64,000 bases of DNA from Trichormus sp. M33_DOE_039. GTDB taxonomy: Bacteria > Cyanobacteriota > Cyanobacteriia > Cyanobacteriales > Nostocaceae. Below the pieces are notes generated by a model. It worked only from the letters and a program-made list of their open reading frames with translations, was not told where the DNA came from and did not search any database. How positions within the stretch are numbered: the first letter of the stretch is position 1; each line of letters opens with the position of its first letter. Shown here piece after piece: positions 1 to 9,651 of this stretch. The stretch covers positions 62,001 through 126,000 of the forward strand of contig DVDT01000105.1 in NCBI GenBank assembly GCA_015296085.1. The letters run 5' to 3'. The position numbers were made by a program, and so were the translations under genes.

Positions 1-174
1 GTTAGCTGATTATCTGAAAGACAGTAAATATTCTGGCAATTTCTCCTTATATTATTGCTAAATGAATTGCCAGAATTATTTTTTGCGTGTATATTCGCAT
101 TGCAAACATCAACGAGGCGAATTTAATTTCGACCTCAAATACAGTCCGCATTTACATCACTACCGAAGAATCTA
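1..174. other. Spacer upstream of desB
   Basis: AT-rich leader. No coding sequence or clear promoter could be supported. A weak purine stretch (GAAG) lies just before the GTG start of the desaturase. Confidence 0.5.
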
Positions 175-1242
175 GTGCAATCAACGACCGTTAACTTCGA
201 TAATTCTCATAACAGTGAAGCCTCTCAGGATAAAAATTCACTTCCCTTTACTCTTCAGGATTTGAAAGCAGCCATTCCCGCAGAATGCTTTCAACCGAAT
301 GTCAGTAAATCACTGTTTTACTTCTTTCAGGATATTCTAATTATTGGTCTACTTTATGCAGTAGCTCATTACTTGGATTCTTGGTTTTTCTGGCCAATTT
401 TTTGGTTGATGCAAGGCACAATGTTTTGGGCCTTATTTGTAGTTGGACATGATTGCGGGCATCAATCTTTTTCTAAGCATAAATGGCTGAATGATTTGAT
501 TGGTCATCTGTCTCACACACCAATCTTAGTTCCTTATCATGGTTGGCGTATTAGTCACAGAACCCATCATAAAAATACTGGTAACATCGATAATGATGAA
601 AGCTGGTATCCTGTGACAGAATCACAATATCAGGAGATGCCTTTCTTGCAAAAGATAGGTCGATATTATGCGTTTTTATTGGCTTATCCGGTATATTTAT
701 TTAAGCGTTCTCCTAATAAAGAAGGTTCTCACTTTTCACCTAGTAGCCCACTGTTCAAACCTGCTGAAAAATGGGATGTGATTACTAGCACCGTGTTATG
801 GGTTGGAATGGTAGTCTTATTGGCCTTCCTGACCTATCAATGGGGTTGGATGTGGTTGCTGAAGTACTACGCTGCGCCCTACATTGTGTTTGTGATTTGG
901 TTAGATTTAGTGACATTTCTACATCACACTGAGCCTGAGCTTCCTTGGTATCGTGGCGATGATTGGACTTTCCTCAAAGGTGCAATCTCCAGCATTGACC
1001 GCAATTACGGTTTATTCAACCACATTCATCATGATATCGGTACTCATGTGGCTCACCACATTTTCTTGAATATCCCTCACTACAATTTGCTGAAGGCAAC
1101 TGAAGCGATTAAACCTGTGATGGGTGAATACTACCACAAGTCTGAAGAACCCATTTGGAAAGCTCTATGGCGTTCTTGCGTTAGCTGTCATTTTGTACCC
1201 GATACTGGCGGTAAAGTTTATTACACTTCCAATCATAAATAA
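175..1242 (+). CDS. desB: Omega-3 (delta-15) acyl-lipid fatty acid desaturase DesB
   Basis: Membrane di-iron desaturase that puts the omega-3 double bond into acyl chains of membrane glycerolipids, using ferredoxin as electron donor in cyanobacteria (family knowledge). The 355-residue protein shows the three histidine boxes: HDCGH near residue 92, HRTHH near residue 128 and HVAHH near residue 294, with hydrophobic segments between them. The stretch around LNDLIGHLSHTPILVPYHGW is characteristic of DesB rather than the delta-12 DesA or delta-9 DesC. The start is GTG; no in-frame ATG exists close by. A strong hairpin terminator follows, so it is probably monocistronic. DesB genes are commonly cold-induced, but no cold element was identified here. 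Confidence 0.93.
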   Translation: MQSTTVNFDNSHNSEASQDKNSLPFTLQDLKAAIPAECFQPNVSKSLFYFFQDILIIGLLYAVAHYLDSWFFWPIFWLMQGTMFWALFVVGHDCGHQSFSKHKWLNDLIGHLSHTPILVPYHGWRISHRTHHKNTGNIDNDESWYPVTESQYQEMPFLQKIGRYYAFLLAYPVYLFKRSPNKEGSHFSPSSPLFKPAEKWDVITSTVLWVGMVVLLAFLTYQWGWMWLLKYYAAPYIVFVIWLDLVTFLHHTEPELPWYRGDDWTFLKGAISSIDRNYGLFNHIHHDIGTHVAHHIFLNIPHYNLLKATEAIKPVMGEYYHKSEEPIWKALWRSCVSCHFVPDTGGKVYYTSNHK

Positions 1243-1275
1243 GTTTCTCTTCGGATTAAAAATCTGAAACCATAT

Positions 1276-1326
1276 AAAAGTTCGCTCGGGATTCCTTCAG
1301 GAATATCACCTGTGCGAGCTTTTTTT
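1276..1326 (+). terminator. Rho-independent terminator of desB
   Basis: A 10-bp outer stem (1276-1285 with 1314-1323, one G-T pair) encloses an inner stem ATTCC/GGAAT with loop TTCA (1291-1304). A run of T follows directly. Confidence 0.85.
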
Positions 1327-1978
1327 GCATTACACCAGGCTTTGGAGTACTTTCTCGTCTCACACATTCTGCAAGCAGAAACCGCAGATAGGCGGGTCAA
1401 GATGGTTCATTGAAGAATATCTGATGACGAACTTGTTATCTCCCCTTTGGGCATCAGACAGAAAGCAGAAGGGAAGAAAAAAGTTTTAAATCTTTAATTA
1501 ATAGACTTTTCAATGGTGCTATAGATTTAGGCTATTCCTCACTATAAGTCAATATAAATCCAAGGGAATAGAAAAACAATTAGCTACATTTTATCTAGAA
1601 AAAGCTACGTCTAATAGTAAATATTCACTGTATAAATCACCATACAAATAAATGCAATAAAAAAGCTCATGTCCGTTAGACAATCAATATGATATGCCAT
1701 ATTAAATTCACTAGCTTCTTCTGCTAAAAAATTAGCTGGCAGCTTCTAATTATATATGTTTAATTTAGTGATTTATCCTGAGTATATATTATTGCTTTAG
1801 TCCGTTTTTTGATAACCAAAGTTATTTTTGACAGTTAAATCATGCTTAAAATTAACGATCTTAGGTGGTTTTTACTCATGTTTGTCAAGATATTTATATA
1901 TGACAAGCTGTCAAACTTTAAGAAAACAAATCCTCAAGATAATGTTACTTGGTAAGTTCAAAAATATCATAAAAATGC
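1327..1978. other. Long AT-rich spacer before the TonB receptor
   Basis: About 650 bases without a credible gene. A 62-codon open frame at 1828-2016 has no ribosome binding site and no recognisable protein. An imperfect inverted repeat (GTTTGTCA near 1878 against TGTCAAAC near 1911) may be an operator, but this is weak. Confidence 0.4.
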
Positions 1979-2007
1979 TTGACATGGATTCATATTTGTC
2001 GATAGTG
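1979..2007 (+). promoter_or_regulatory. Candidate sigma-70 promoter of the TonB receptor
   Basis: A perfect -35 TTGACA at 1979-1984 is followed after 16 bases by GATAGT (2001-2006), a 4/6 match to the -10 consensus. The start codon lies about 55 bases downstream. Inferred from sequence only. Confidence 0.45.
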
Positions 2008-2023
2008 TTTTGTTGAGATATTA

Positions 2024-2042
2024 AATACACATAATCATTTTA
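2024..2042 (+). promoter_or_regulatory. Possible Fur (iron) box
   Basis: By eye this 19-mer matches 13 of 19 positions of the classical Fur box (the ATAATCATT core is intact). It sits between the candidate promoter and the ribosome binding site of a TonB-dependent receptor, a gene class often under Fur control. The region is AT-rich, so chance matches are likely. Confidence 0.33.
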
Positions 2043-2059
2043 ATTTTTGGAGTAACTCA

Positions 2060-4153
2060 ATGAAGCAGGAGTTATGGGTGCTGCCATGCAGTTTATTGGG
2101 TGCATTCCTGAATTCGCATGTCTTAGCATCAGAGATTGCAGTTAAAGAAGTAGATATTAATCAAAATTTAAATACAAATATTCTGCAATTGAGTGAAATA
2201 ACTACACACTCCACAGAAGCTAAATTATTAATACACTCCTCGGAAGTACCAGCAGCTGCAACTGAGAAATTAGCACAAACTGATGTTCCAGTAGAAGAAG
2301 AGACTGATATTGATTTAGAAGTTATAGGAGAACAAAATTCTCTGCCGCAGTCTACACCGACTTACATTATTGAAAAGGAAGAAATTCAAAAACAAGGGGC
2401 AACTAGTGTTGCCGATGTTTTAAAGAGAATGCCAGGGTTTGCGATTAATGATGTGGGACATGGTGCAGATATTCACACAGGCACGTATTATCGAGGGCAT
2501 TCGATTAATCAGTCTGTCTTTTTGATTAATGGTAGACCGATTAATAATGATGTTAATACCTATCATGGTGCTACAGATTTAAATAGTATTCCGGTGGAAG
2601 CGATTGAAAGAATAGAGCTATCTAGTGGTGCATCCACAGCTTTGTATGGTTCTTCAGCTTTTGGCGGAGTAGTTAATATTATCACTAAAAAAGGTAGTAT
2701 CACTCCGAAATTTAATGCTTCAGCCGAATTCGGTTCATTGAATTTAAATAATCAACAAACTAGTTTTAGTGGTGGGGTTGATAATTTTAGATACAACTTG
2801 AGCTTTGAAAGGTTGTTTATTGATAATCGATACAAAGTTCCTCAAGGTGCAGCTAACCGTGATGTTAGTGGTAATTTATTCAATGCAGATACAGCTACAA
2901 GCACTTATTTTGGTAACTTTGCTGTAGATTTAAATCCGCAAAATACGTTGAGTTTAGATATTAAGAAACTTAGTAGTCGGCGGGGGCTGGTTTATTTTGG
3001 CTTTCCTTTACAAAGAGATAGGCTAGACCATGATGGATTAAATATTGGTTTATCTTGGCGATCGCAACTTGCCCAAGGTTCTAACCTTACCACAACACTA
3101 GGTTATAACCAAGACTACTTTAATACTTACGGCCCTACAGTTTTTCAAGGCAACACATTTTACCGTACAGGTACGTTAGACACACAAAACTTAACCGCTA
3201 GAGTCGATCACGAATGGCAATTAGCTGCTAATAACCGTCTGCGTTGGGGTTTAGATTTAAAAAATACTAATTTAGAAGGGATTACTAACAGTACTAGCCC
3301 CAATCGCATCGCTTTGAATGAAGTCGAAAATCGTAGTGTTTTAAATACAGCATTATTTGCAGTCAACACTTGGGATATTAGCGATACCTTGCAGGTGGAC
3401 TTGGGTTTAAGACAAAACTTTGATTCTCAGTTTGGTAATTATCTTAATCCCAGCGTGGGTATGCGCTATGCGATGTCTCCAAATCTGGCTGTGCGTGGTA
3501 GCTGGGTCGGGGGACAGCGTAACCCAGGGTTAGACCAGTTGTATCTTTATGATACGGTACATGGTTGGTTATCTAATCCAGACTTAGAACCAGAAACAGG
3601 GTCATCATGGACTGCGGGTGTAGATGTGAATTTCTCTGAAAATTTAAGTGGACAATTTACATATTTTGGTAGCAGTTTAGATAATCGTCTAGGAGTTATT
3701 CAAGGACAATGGCAAAATATTGGGTTAGTTGATACTAATGGGTTTGAGGCTGCATTGCGTTGGCGATTTACGAGCAATTGGTCAACATTTTTTAACTATA
3801 CTTACACCGATGCCCAAATTAAAACGGGAACAGAACGGGGGTTGCAATTAGGTTTGATTCCTTATTCTAATTTGCAGGCTGGAATTGGTTATCAAAAAGA
3901 TGGTTGGCAAGCCAATTTATACGCTACTTATAATAGTGGTGCGCGTAGGGCTATATTTAACAATCCTAATGATAGGAATACAGACTTTTCACCGTCTTAC
4001 GTAAATTTTGATCTGAGTGGGCGCATCCCTTTAAACCAGAGTTTGGGACTGACATTTTACTTAGAAAATATACTCGGTGAACAATACGAACGGGTGAACC
4101 GAATTTATAGTCCTGGGTTTACTTTTCGGGTAGGTTTAAGTTCAGGAATTTAA
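2060..4153 (+). CDS. TonB-dependent outer-membrane receptor
   Basis: Energised outer-membrane importer for siderophores, vitamins or metal complexes; the substrate cannot be told from sequence. Residues 1-23 are a signal peptide ending LNSHVLA. An acidic linker follows, then the plug domain (about 95-210) with SVADVLKRMPG, FLINGRPIN, IPVEAIERIEL and STALYGSSAFGGVVNI, and a long beta-barrel to the C-terminus, which ends in alternating hydrophobic residues (FTFRVGLSSGI). The 697-residue length is normal. Start choice: ATG with GGAG seven bases upstream (2049-2052). No cyanobacterial AMIN domain is seen. No siderophore or ABC transporter genes lie beside it, although a nonribosomal peptide synthetase relic lies downstream. 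Confidence 0.9.
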   Translation: MKQELWVLPCSLLGAFLNSHVLASEIAVKEVDINQNLNTNILQLSEITTHSTEAKLLIHSSEVPAAATEKLAQTDVPVEEETDIDLEVIGEQNSLPQSTPTYIIEKEEIQKQGATSVADVLKRMPGFAINDVGHGADIHTGTYYRGHSINQSVFLINGRPINNDVNTYHGATDLNSIPVEAIERIELSSGASTALYGSSAFGGVVNIITKKGSITPKFNASAEFGSLNLNNQQTSFSGGVDNFRYNLSFERLFIDNRYKVPQGAANRDVSGNLFNADTATSTYFGNFAVDLNPQNTLSLDIKKLSSRRGLVYFGFPLQRDRLDHDGLNIGLSWRSQLAQGSNLTTTLGYNQDYFNTYGPTVFQGNTFYRTGTLDTQNLTARVDHEWQLAANNRLRWGLDLKNTNLEGITNSTSPNRIALNEVENRSVLNTALFAVNTWDISDTLQVDLGLRQNFDSQFGNYLNPSVGMRYAMSPNLAVRGSWVGGQRNPGLDQLYLYDTVHGWLSNPDLEPETGSSWTAGVDVNFSENLSGQFTYFGSSLDNRLGVIQGQWQNIGLVDTNGFEAALRWRFTSNWSTFFNYTYTDAQIKTGTERGLQLGLIPYSNLQAGIGYQKDGWQANLYATYNSGARRAIFNNPNDRNTDFSPSYVNFDLSGRIPLNQSLGLTFYLENILGEQYERVNRIYSPGFTFRVGLSSGI

Positions 4154-4281
4154 TTTAAAAAGAGTAAGTGAGTCAGACGAGTTGAAAACCCCTTTCCAAA
4201 CCTCTCCCCGAAACGGAGCTACGGTGTACACAGAAGTCGAAGTAAAGTAATAAGGGCAGGAGTTTTGAGGAGTAAAAGGCA

Positions 4282-4505
4282 GTGTCAAATCCAATCAGAA
4301 TACACGCGCAAGCAGTTGGGGTTAAAGCATTTGGAGACCCACGACTCTCTAAAAGGGGGCAGTATTGTATGAAGCAATGGGAAAACATCAATCAGTCAGT
4401 ATTCGACTTCTAAGTAAAAATAGAGCCGAACAAGTGGGATACTATCGGTTTTTGGAGAATGAGAATGTGACAATAGGGGAATTAGTGCGAAGCCAGAAAT
4501 GTTGA
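4282..4505 (+). pseudogene. Decayed N-terminal fragment of an IS4-type transposase
   Basis: Hand translation from GTG 4282 gives a transposase-like start containing AFGDPRLSKRG. A frameshift near 4352-4360 moves the reading to a second frame giving VLYEAMGKHQSVSIRLLSKN and then YYRFLENENVTIGELVRS, stopping at TGA 4503-4505. This pattern is the N-terminal DNA-binding region of an IS4-family transposase. The catalytic domain is absent. It differs from the intact transposase at 13.4 kb, so it is another element. Confidence 0.65.
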
Positions 4506-4562
4506 ATGCTGACACAAAACTTTACATCATTAGTTCCACTAAGTCTTAAAAGCCTAAATTAG

Positions 4563-5075
4563 TCAACAAAACATCATCTCCTCAAACCAATGAACATAGG
4601 ATTCAGTAATGTCAATATGCTGAGAAAATTGGGAAATGGTGGGATATTCAAATAATAAGCGTAGTGGGATTTCTTGATGAAACGTTTGTCTGATGCGGGA
4701 GATAACTTGTGTAGCTAGTAAGGAATGTCCACCCAATTCAAAAAAGTTATCATTAATGCCAATATGATTCACTTTCAGAACCTGACTCCAAATATTAGCG
4801 ATAATTTCTTCTTGAGGAGTTCGAGGTGCAACATAATTGCTGTGAGTAGATGTAAAATTGGCAGCAGGAAGCGCGCGATAGTCAATCTTACCGTTCTGAG
4901 TCAATAATCCTTGATAGTGTCGCACACAAAAGTCTTCCAGTGCCGCATAACCATAGCATTGGCTTAATGTTCCTCAGATGACTAATAACAACATCACCCA
5001 TAGTGGATAACGTTTTCCACGCGCTGCTCGATAGTCTTCTATCTCTTGCAATGCTGCTATCAAACTACTACTCAT
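4563..5075 (-). pseudogene. In-frame chimera: ISAs1-like transposase N-terminus joined to NRPS C-terminus
   Basis: Read from ATG at 5075 leftward, the first 33 codons give MSSSLIAALQEIEDYRAARG and KRYPLWVMLLLVI, then TGA at 4976-4974. The same frame then continues GTLSQCYGYAALEDFCVRHY. This matches the start of ISAs1/H-repeat transposases. Without changing frame it turns at about 4910 into a nonribosomal peptide synthetase tail: the A10 motif NGKIDYRALP of an adenylation domain, then a complete peptidyl carrier protein with the phosphopantetheine site FFELGGHSLL. No C, A core or thioesterase domain remains. The open part downstream of the stop is 4563-4925. Probably a non-functional recombination scar. 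Confidence 0.72.
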
Positions 5076-5491
5076 CTCACTCCACAACACACTTGAGGTA
5101 GGTATGATTTCTAGTTTAATTTTTCTCTCATTACAATGAATTAGCCCTGGGGATTTAGGGGGATCGAGATATGTGCAACTTCACATTGAATTGGTATGAC
5201 GATGATGCAGTGTATAAATTTTAATTTCTCTGCCTTAAGGAATAATGAGTGATTATTCCATTGGCAAGAAGTAATTCATCAATCCAGAATTTAGATTTAA
5301 AAGAATAAATCTTCAGCAAAGATAGCGATGTTTGAAGAATAGAAAATTCAATCAATATTTGGCTATTCATCCACAAATTAGCAGATGAACTTTCAGAGAT
5401 GGGGATCTAGTCAATAGATAAGGGATGTGAGTTACTCTCCACCTTGTCTTCCTTGTCCTTCCTGCTCCTCCGCAATTGCTCCTCTTAGGGA
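5076..5491. other. Spacer between the NRPS relic and the transketolase
   Basis: No supported gene. A minus-strand frame of about 50 codons starting with ATG near 5372 resembles nothing recognised and is probably chance. Confidence 0.4.
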
Positions 5492-5527
5492 GAAGTCAGA
5501 TCGGAGGAAACCTCCGCTCTGAACTTC
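5492..5527. repeat. Dispersed 36-bp palindromic repeat, copy A
   Basis: An imperfect hairpin: GAAGTCAGATCGGAGG, spacer AAA, CCTCCGCTCTGAACTTC. Near-identical copies occur at 21354-21389 and, inside a coding sequence, at 43963-43998. Confidence 0.75.
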
Positions 5528-5577
5528 GGGACAAAGCCCAAGACCTGCTCCCTACACCCTTACACCCCTAATTCACT

Positions 5578-7491
5578 ATGACCACACAGGAGCAACTACA
5601 CCAATGGCATGAACTAGCGCAACAATTGCGAATTGATAGTATTCGCGCGACAACCGTCGCTGGTTCAGGCCATCCTACTTCTTCGATGTCCCCGGCGGAT
5701 GTCATGGCGGTCTTATTATCTAATTACCTCCACTACGATTTTGACGATCCCCACAACCCTAATAATGATCGCTTCATTCTCTCGAAAGGACACGCCGCGC
5801 CGTTGCTTTACTCTATGTATAAGGCGGCGGGAGTGATTACTGATGAGGAACTGCTGTCATTGCGAAAACTGGGAAGTCGCTTAGAAGGACATCCCACACC
5901 TGTTTTACCTTGGGTTGATGTCGCCACTGGTTCGTTAGGTCAAGGATTACCTATTGGTGTGGGGTTAGCATTAGCAGGGAAGTATTTAGACCAGTTGCCT
6001 TATAATGTCTGGGTGTTACTCGGTGACAGTGAAACTGCCGAGGGTTCAGTGTGGGAAGCTTTTGATCATGCGGCTCATTATACGTTAGATAATCTCATTG
6101 CCATTATTGATGTCAATCGTCTCGGTCAACGAGGTCAGACAGAATTAGGTTGGAACACTCAAGCCTATGCTAATCGTGTTAGAGCCTTTGGTTGGCAAGC
6201 GATTGAGATAGATGGTCATGATTTAACGGAAATTGATCAAGCTTTGAGCGCAGCTGTCAGCATTAACGATCGCCCCACTGTGATTATCGCCCGGACTAAG
6301 AAGGGTAGAGGTGTAGCCTCTTTGGAAGATTTAGGCGGTTGGCATGGCAAAGCTTTAAAACCTGATGCCCAAACACGAGCGATCGCAGAATTAGGCGGTG
6401 AACGCCACATTACTATTCAAGTTAGCAAACCAGAAGCACAAACACAGCCTGTTACTATTGCTACACCCCAACCTTTGCAACTGCCTATCTACGATAAAGG
6501 GGCAAAGGTGGCGACTCGTCGCGCCTATGGCGATGCACTCAAAGCTTTAGGTGCGGCACAACCGCAAGTAATTGCCCTTGACGCAGAAGTCAGCAATTCT
6601 ACCTATGTGGAAGATTTCGCAGAAGCCTACCCAGAACGATACTTTGAGATGTATATTTCTGAACAGCAAATGGTTGCGGCGGCTGTAGGTTTGCAAGTGC
6701 GAAATTACAAACCCTTTGCTTCTACTTTTGCGGCTTTCTTAACTCGTGCCTATGACTTTGTGCGGATGGCGGCTGTCTCCCGCGCCAACATCAAATTAGT
6801 CGGTTCTCATGCTGGTGTATCCATTGGTCAAGATGGTGCTTCCCAGATGGGACTGGAAGATTTAGCCGCTTTTCGCGCCGTTTGCGGTAGTACTGTACTC
6901 TATCCTAGCGATGCGAATCAGACCGCGAGACTAGTAGAACAAATGAGCGATCGCAATGGTATAGTTTACCTCCGCACCACGCGAGAAAGTACACCAGTTA
7001 TTTACGGTGCAGATGAAGATTTCCCCATTGCTGGGAGCAAAGTTATCCGTAGTTCCGACCAAGACCAAGCAACAGTGATTGGTGCAGGGATTACCGTCCA
7101 CGAAGCACTCAAAGCTTATGATCGCCTCAAAAATGAAGGGATTACTGTCCGCATCATTGATGCTTACTCAGTTAAACCCATTGATGTGTCTACTCTGCAT
7201 CAAGCCGCCCATGATACTGAGGGTAACTTAGTAGTTGTGGAAGATCACTGGAGTGAAGGCGGATTAGGTGCAGCTGTGCTGGATGCTTTTGTAGGTAGTG
7301 GTGAGATTTCTAGCTATGACGGGCCACAACTGCAAGTCATTAAGTTGGCAGTATATGATATGCCTAGTTCCGGGACTCCAGAAGAGTTACTTCATGCTGC
7401 CAAAATAGATGCCGATGCTATTGTCGAAGCAGTAAAAGTACAAATTAAGCAACCTATGGCGATCGCCACTTCTGTAAGTTCGTCATCATGA
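5578..7491 (+). CDS. Transketolase (637-residue type)
   Basis: Thiamine-diphosphate enzyme that moves two-carbon units between sugar phosphates in the Calvin and pentose phosphate cycles. The N-terminal ThDP domain shows SGHPTSS (near residue 30), SKGHAAP, TGSLGQGLP and the cofactor motif GDSETAEGSVWEA running to IIDVN (near 150-180). The pyrimidine domain begins near 310 with RRAYGDAL and contains YISEQQMVAAAVGL, whose Glu is the activating residue. The C-terminal domain has VVVEDHWSEGGLG. It is shorter than the usual cyanobacterial enzyme of about 670 residues (from memory) and resembles the animal-type/split-transketolase lineage, so it is probably a second copy. Start is ATG with no strong ribosome binding site. 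Confidence 0.9.
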   Translation: MTTQEQLHQWHELAQQLRIDSIRATTVAGSGHPTSSMSPADVMAVLLSNYLHYDFDDPHNPNNDRFILSKGHAAPLLYSMYKAAGVITDEELLSLRKLGSRLEGHPTPVLPWVDVATGSLGQGLPIGVGLALAGKYLDQLPYNVWVLLGDSETAEGSVWEAFDHAAHYTLDNLIAIIDVNRLGQRGQTELGWNTQAYANRVRAFGWQAIEIDGHDLTEIDQALSAAVSINDRPTVIIARTKKGRGVASLEDLGGWHGKALKPDAQTRAIAELGGERHITIQVSKPEAQTQPVTIATPQPLQLPIYDKGAKVATRRAYGDALKALGAAQPQVIALDAEVSNSTYVEDFAEAYPERYFEMYISEQQMVAAAVGLQVRNYKPFASTFAAFLTRAYDFVRMAAVSRANIKLVGSHAGVSIGQDGASQMGLEDLAAFRAVCGSTVLYPSDANQTARLVEQMSDRNGIVYLRTTRESTPVIYGADEDFPIAGSKVIRSSDQDQATVIGAGITVHEALKAYDRLKNEGITVRIIDAYSVKPIDVSTLHQAAHDTEGNLVVVEDHWSEGGLGAAVLDAFVGSGEISSYDGPQLQVIKLAVYDMPSSGTPEELLHAAKIDADAIVEAVKVQIKQPMAIATSVSSSS

Positions 7492-7712
7492 CTTTTGTTT
7501 TTCTGCGAAATACAAGGAGTAGGGAAAAGCAGAGAATTGAGGGGAAGATTAATGCCCTTTGACTATTGCAGAAAATACGTTATTGCGATGTCTTTTCTCA
7601 GAAAGTTTTGCTGGATGCTATATTTAGACACCAAAACTCAAGTAAGATTCACATCTGAAGACTTGATTTTGCAGGCATCTATTTAGTATTGTTGGCAAAA
7701 CACTCTAGTAGC

Positions 7713-9596
7713 ATGATGTATCAATGCCTCCCAACGTTTACAGTATCAGGGTTAACTCTGAGTATCTTGGCATTACTCGGCAGTATAGATTTGCCAGTGA
7801 TGAAAGCTCAAGCTGTTGAAAACACACTATCAGCCAGCACTCCCGGAAATCTTCAGGAGAACCATCTATCTAGCAATTTCGATTCATTGGGTATTGTACC
7901 AACTGCTATCACTACACCATCCTCTCTCCTGCCGATTGGGGATGAATTAATTTTGTCACAGCAATTACCGCCGCCACAGGATGTTCAACCGCCTGCATCT
8001 CCTACTTTACCGTCTCCTCAGCCGATACAGCCTTTACCACCACCGGATGAACTACTCCAACCTACTATCCCAGATACTCAACCTCAACAACCCACCCCAG
8101 AAAATATACTACAAACTATTACCGTAGAAAGGTTTGAGGTTGTTGGTAGCACCGTCTTTAGTCCAGAAGAGTTAGCTAAGGTAACGGCTGAGTTTACCAA
8201 CAGGCCAATTACTTTAGCAGAACTGTTTCAGGCGCGAACTAAAATCACTGAATTATATGTCAGCAAAGGTTACATTACTTCTGGTGCGTACATTCCTCCC
8301 CAAACTATTAAATCTGGTGTGATTAAAATTCAGGTGGTGGAGGGAAGGTTAGAAGACATCCAAATTAGTGGGACGCAACGACTCAATCCTAATTATGTTC
8401 GCAGCCGTTTAGCGATCGCCACTGCACCCCCCTTAAATCGAGACAAGTTACTAGAAGCATTGCAAATTCTGCAACTTAACCCTTTAATCACCAATTTGTC
8501 GGCGGATTTATCAGCCGGGGCGCGTCCGGGAACGAGTTTACTGCAAGTTAAAATAAAAGAAGCAAGAACCTTTGATACCCAAATCGCTTTAGATAACGGA
8601 CGATCCCCTAGCGTGGGTAGTTTTCGCCGTCGTCTCCAAGTCAGTGAAGCAAATCTATTGGGTCTAGGAGATGGTTTGAGTTTAGCTTATGCTAATACCG
8701 ATGGCAGCAACACTTTTGATGTCAGCTACTCCCTACCACTCAATCCCCGTAACGGTACACTCAATTTCAGTTTTGGGACTTCAGCTAGTAATGTGATTGA
8801 AGAACCTTTCAATATTCTCGATATTCAATCTGCTTCTCGTTACTATGAACTCACATTTCGTCAACCTTTAATGCAAACTCCTACACAGGAATTCGCTTTA
8901 GGCTTGACGGCTTCGCGGCGTGAAAGTGAAGCCACTTATATAGATGGCGAAAGAATACCTTTTCCCTCTTTGGGTGCTGATAATGACGGCAGTACGCGCA
9001 TATCTGCATTACGCTTTTTCCAAGAGTGGACGACTCGCAATAGTCGCCAAGTAATTGCAGTGCGATCGCAATTTAATCTTGGGATAGGTGCGTTGAATGC
9101 CACCGTTAATCAGGATGTTCCCGATAGTCGGTTTTTCTCTTGGCAGGGACAAGCACAATGGGCAAGACTTTTAGCACCAGAAACCTTATTTATAGTGCGT
9201 GCTAATACTCAAATAGCATCTCGTAGCTTGTTACCGTTAGAACAGTTTGGTATTGGTGGGCTAGATAGTGTGCGGGGCTATCGTCAAGATTTTCTCCTCT
9301 CTGATAATGGTGCTTTTGCCTCAGCAGAAGTGCAAATACCTGTTGTCCGCCTGTCTCAATCTCGTGGTGTTCTGCAAGTCGTACCTTTTGCTGATGTTGG
9401 GGTAGCCTGGAATAATTCTCGCAGCAATCCTGAACCAAATACCTTAGCTTCAGTGGGTTTGGGCTTGCGCTGGTTACAAGGCGATCGCTTTACTGCACGT
9501 CTTGACTGGGGAATTCCTCTTGTGTCTGTTGAATCCCAAGGCAAAACATGGCAAGAAAACGGATTATATTTTTCTGTACTTTATCATCCTTTTTAG
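7713..9596 (+). CDS. ShlB/FhaC/HecB-family two-partner secretion transporter (TpsB)
   Basis: Outer-membrane Omp85-superfamily pore that exports a large TpsA exoprotein. ATG 7713 gives a signal peptide ending VMKAQA; an in-frame TTG at 7689 would add eight residues. A Pro-rich periplasmic linker (about residues 85-140) precedes a POTRA domain (ITVERFEVVGSTVFSPEELA) and then a ShlB-type POTRA (IQVVEGRLEDIQISGTQRLN). A 16-strand-type barrel follows, carrying the loop-6 motif GLDSVRGYRQD. Cyanobacterial members commonly have this Pro-rich linker. No exoprotein with a filamentous haemagglutinin N-terminus is encoded in the window, so the substrate gene must lie elsewhere. Confidence 0.88.
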   Translation: MMYQCLPTFTVSGLTLSILALLGSIDLPVMKAQAVENTLSASTPGNLQENHLSSNFDSLGIVPTAITTPSSLLPIGDELILSQQLPPPQDVQPPASPTLPSPQPIQPLPPPDELLQPTIPDTQPQQPTPENILQTITVERFEVVGSTVFSPEELAKVTAEFTNRPITLAELFQARTKITELYVSKGYITSGAYIPPQTIKSGVIKIQVVEGRLEDIQISGTQRLNPNYVRSRLAIATAPPLNRDKLLEALQILQLNPLITNLSADLSAGARPGTSLLQVKIKEARTFDTQIALDNGRSPSVGSFRRRLQVSEANLLGLGDGLSLAYANTDGSNTFDVSYSLPLNPRNGTLNFSFGTSASNVIEEPFNILDIQSASRYYELTFRQPLMQTPTQEFALGLTASRRESEATYIDGERIPFPSLGADNDGSTRISALRFFQEWTTRNSRQVIAVRSQFNLGIGALNATVNQDVPDSRFFSWQGQAQWARLLAPETLFIVRANTQIASRSLLPLEQFGIGGLDSVRGYRQDFLLSDNGAFASAEVQIPVVRLSQSRGVLQVVPFADVGVAWNNSRSNPEPNTLASVGLGLRWLQGDRFTARLDWGIPLVSVESQGKTWQENGLYFSVLYHPF

Positions 9597-9651
9597 TTTC
9601 TTAAATAACAAGACTTATGTCTCTACAGACTGAGTTTATTCCCTCGTTTGA

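Noticed and set aside
1828-2016. 62-codon open frame upstream of the TonB receptor
   Set aside because: No ribosome binding site, overlaps the likely promoter, composition not protein-like.
4173-4391. 72-codon minus-strand frame
   Set aside because: Runs antisense across the transposase remnant; no recognisable protein.
7495-7686. 63-codon frame between transketolase and TpsB
   Set aside because: No ribosome binding site or family; probably leader sequence of the TpsB gene.
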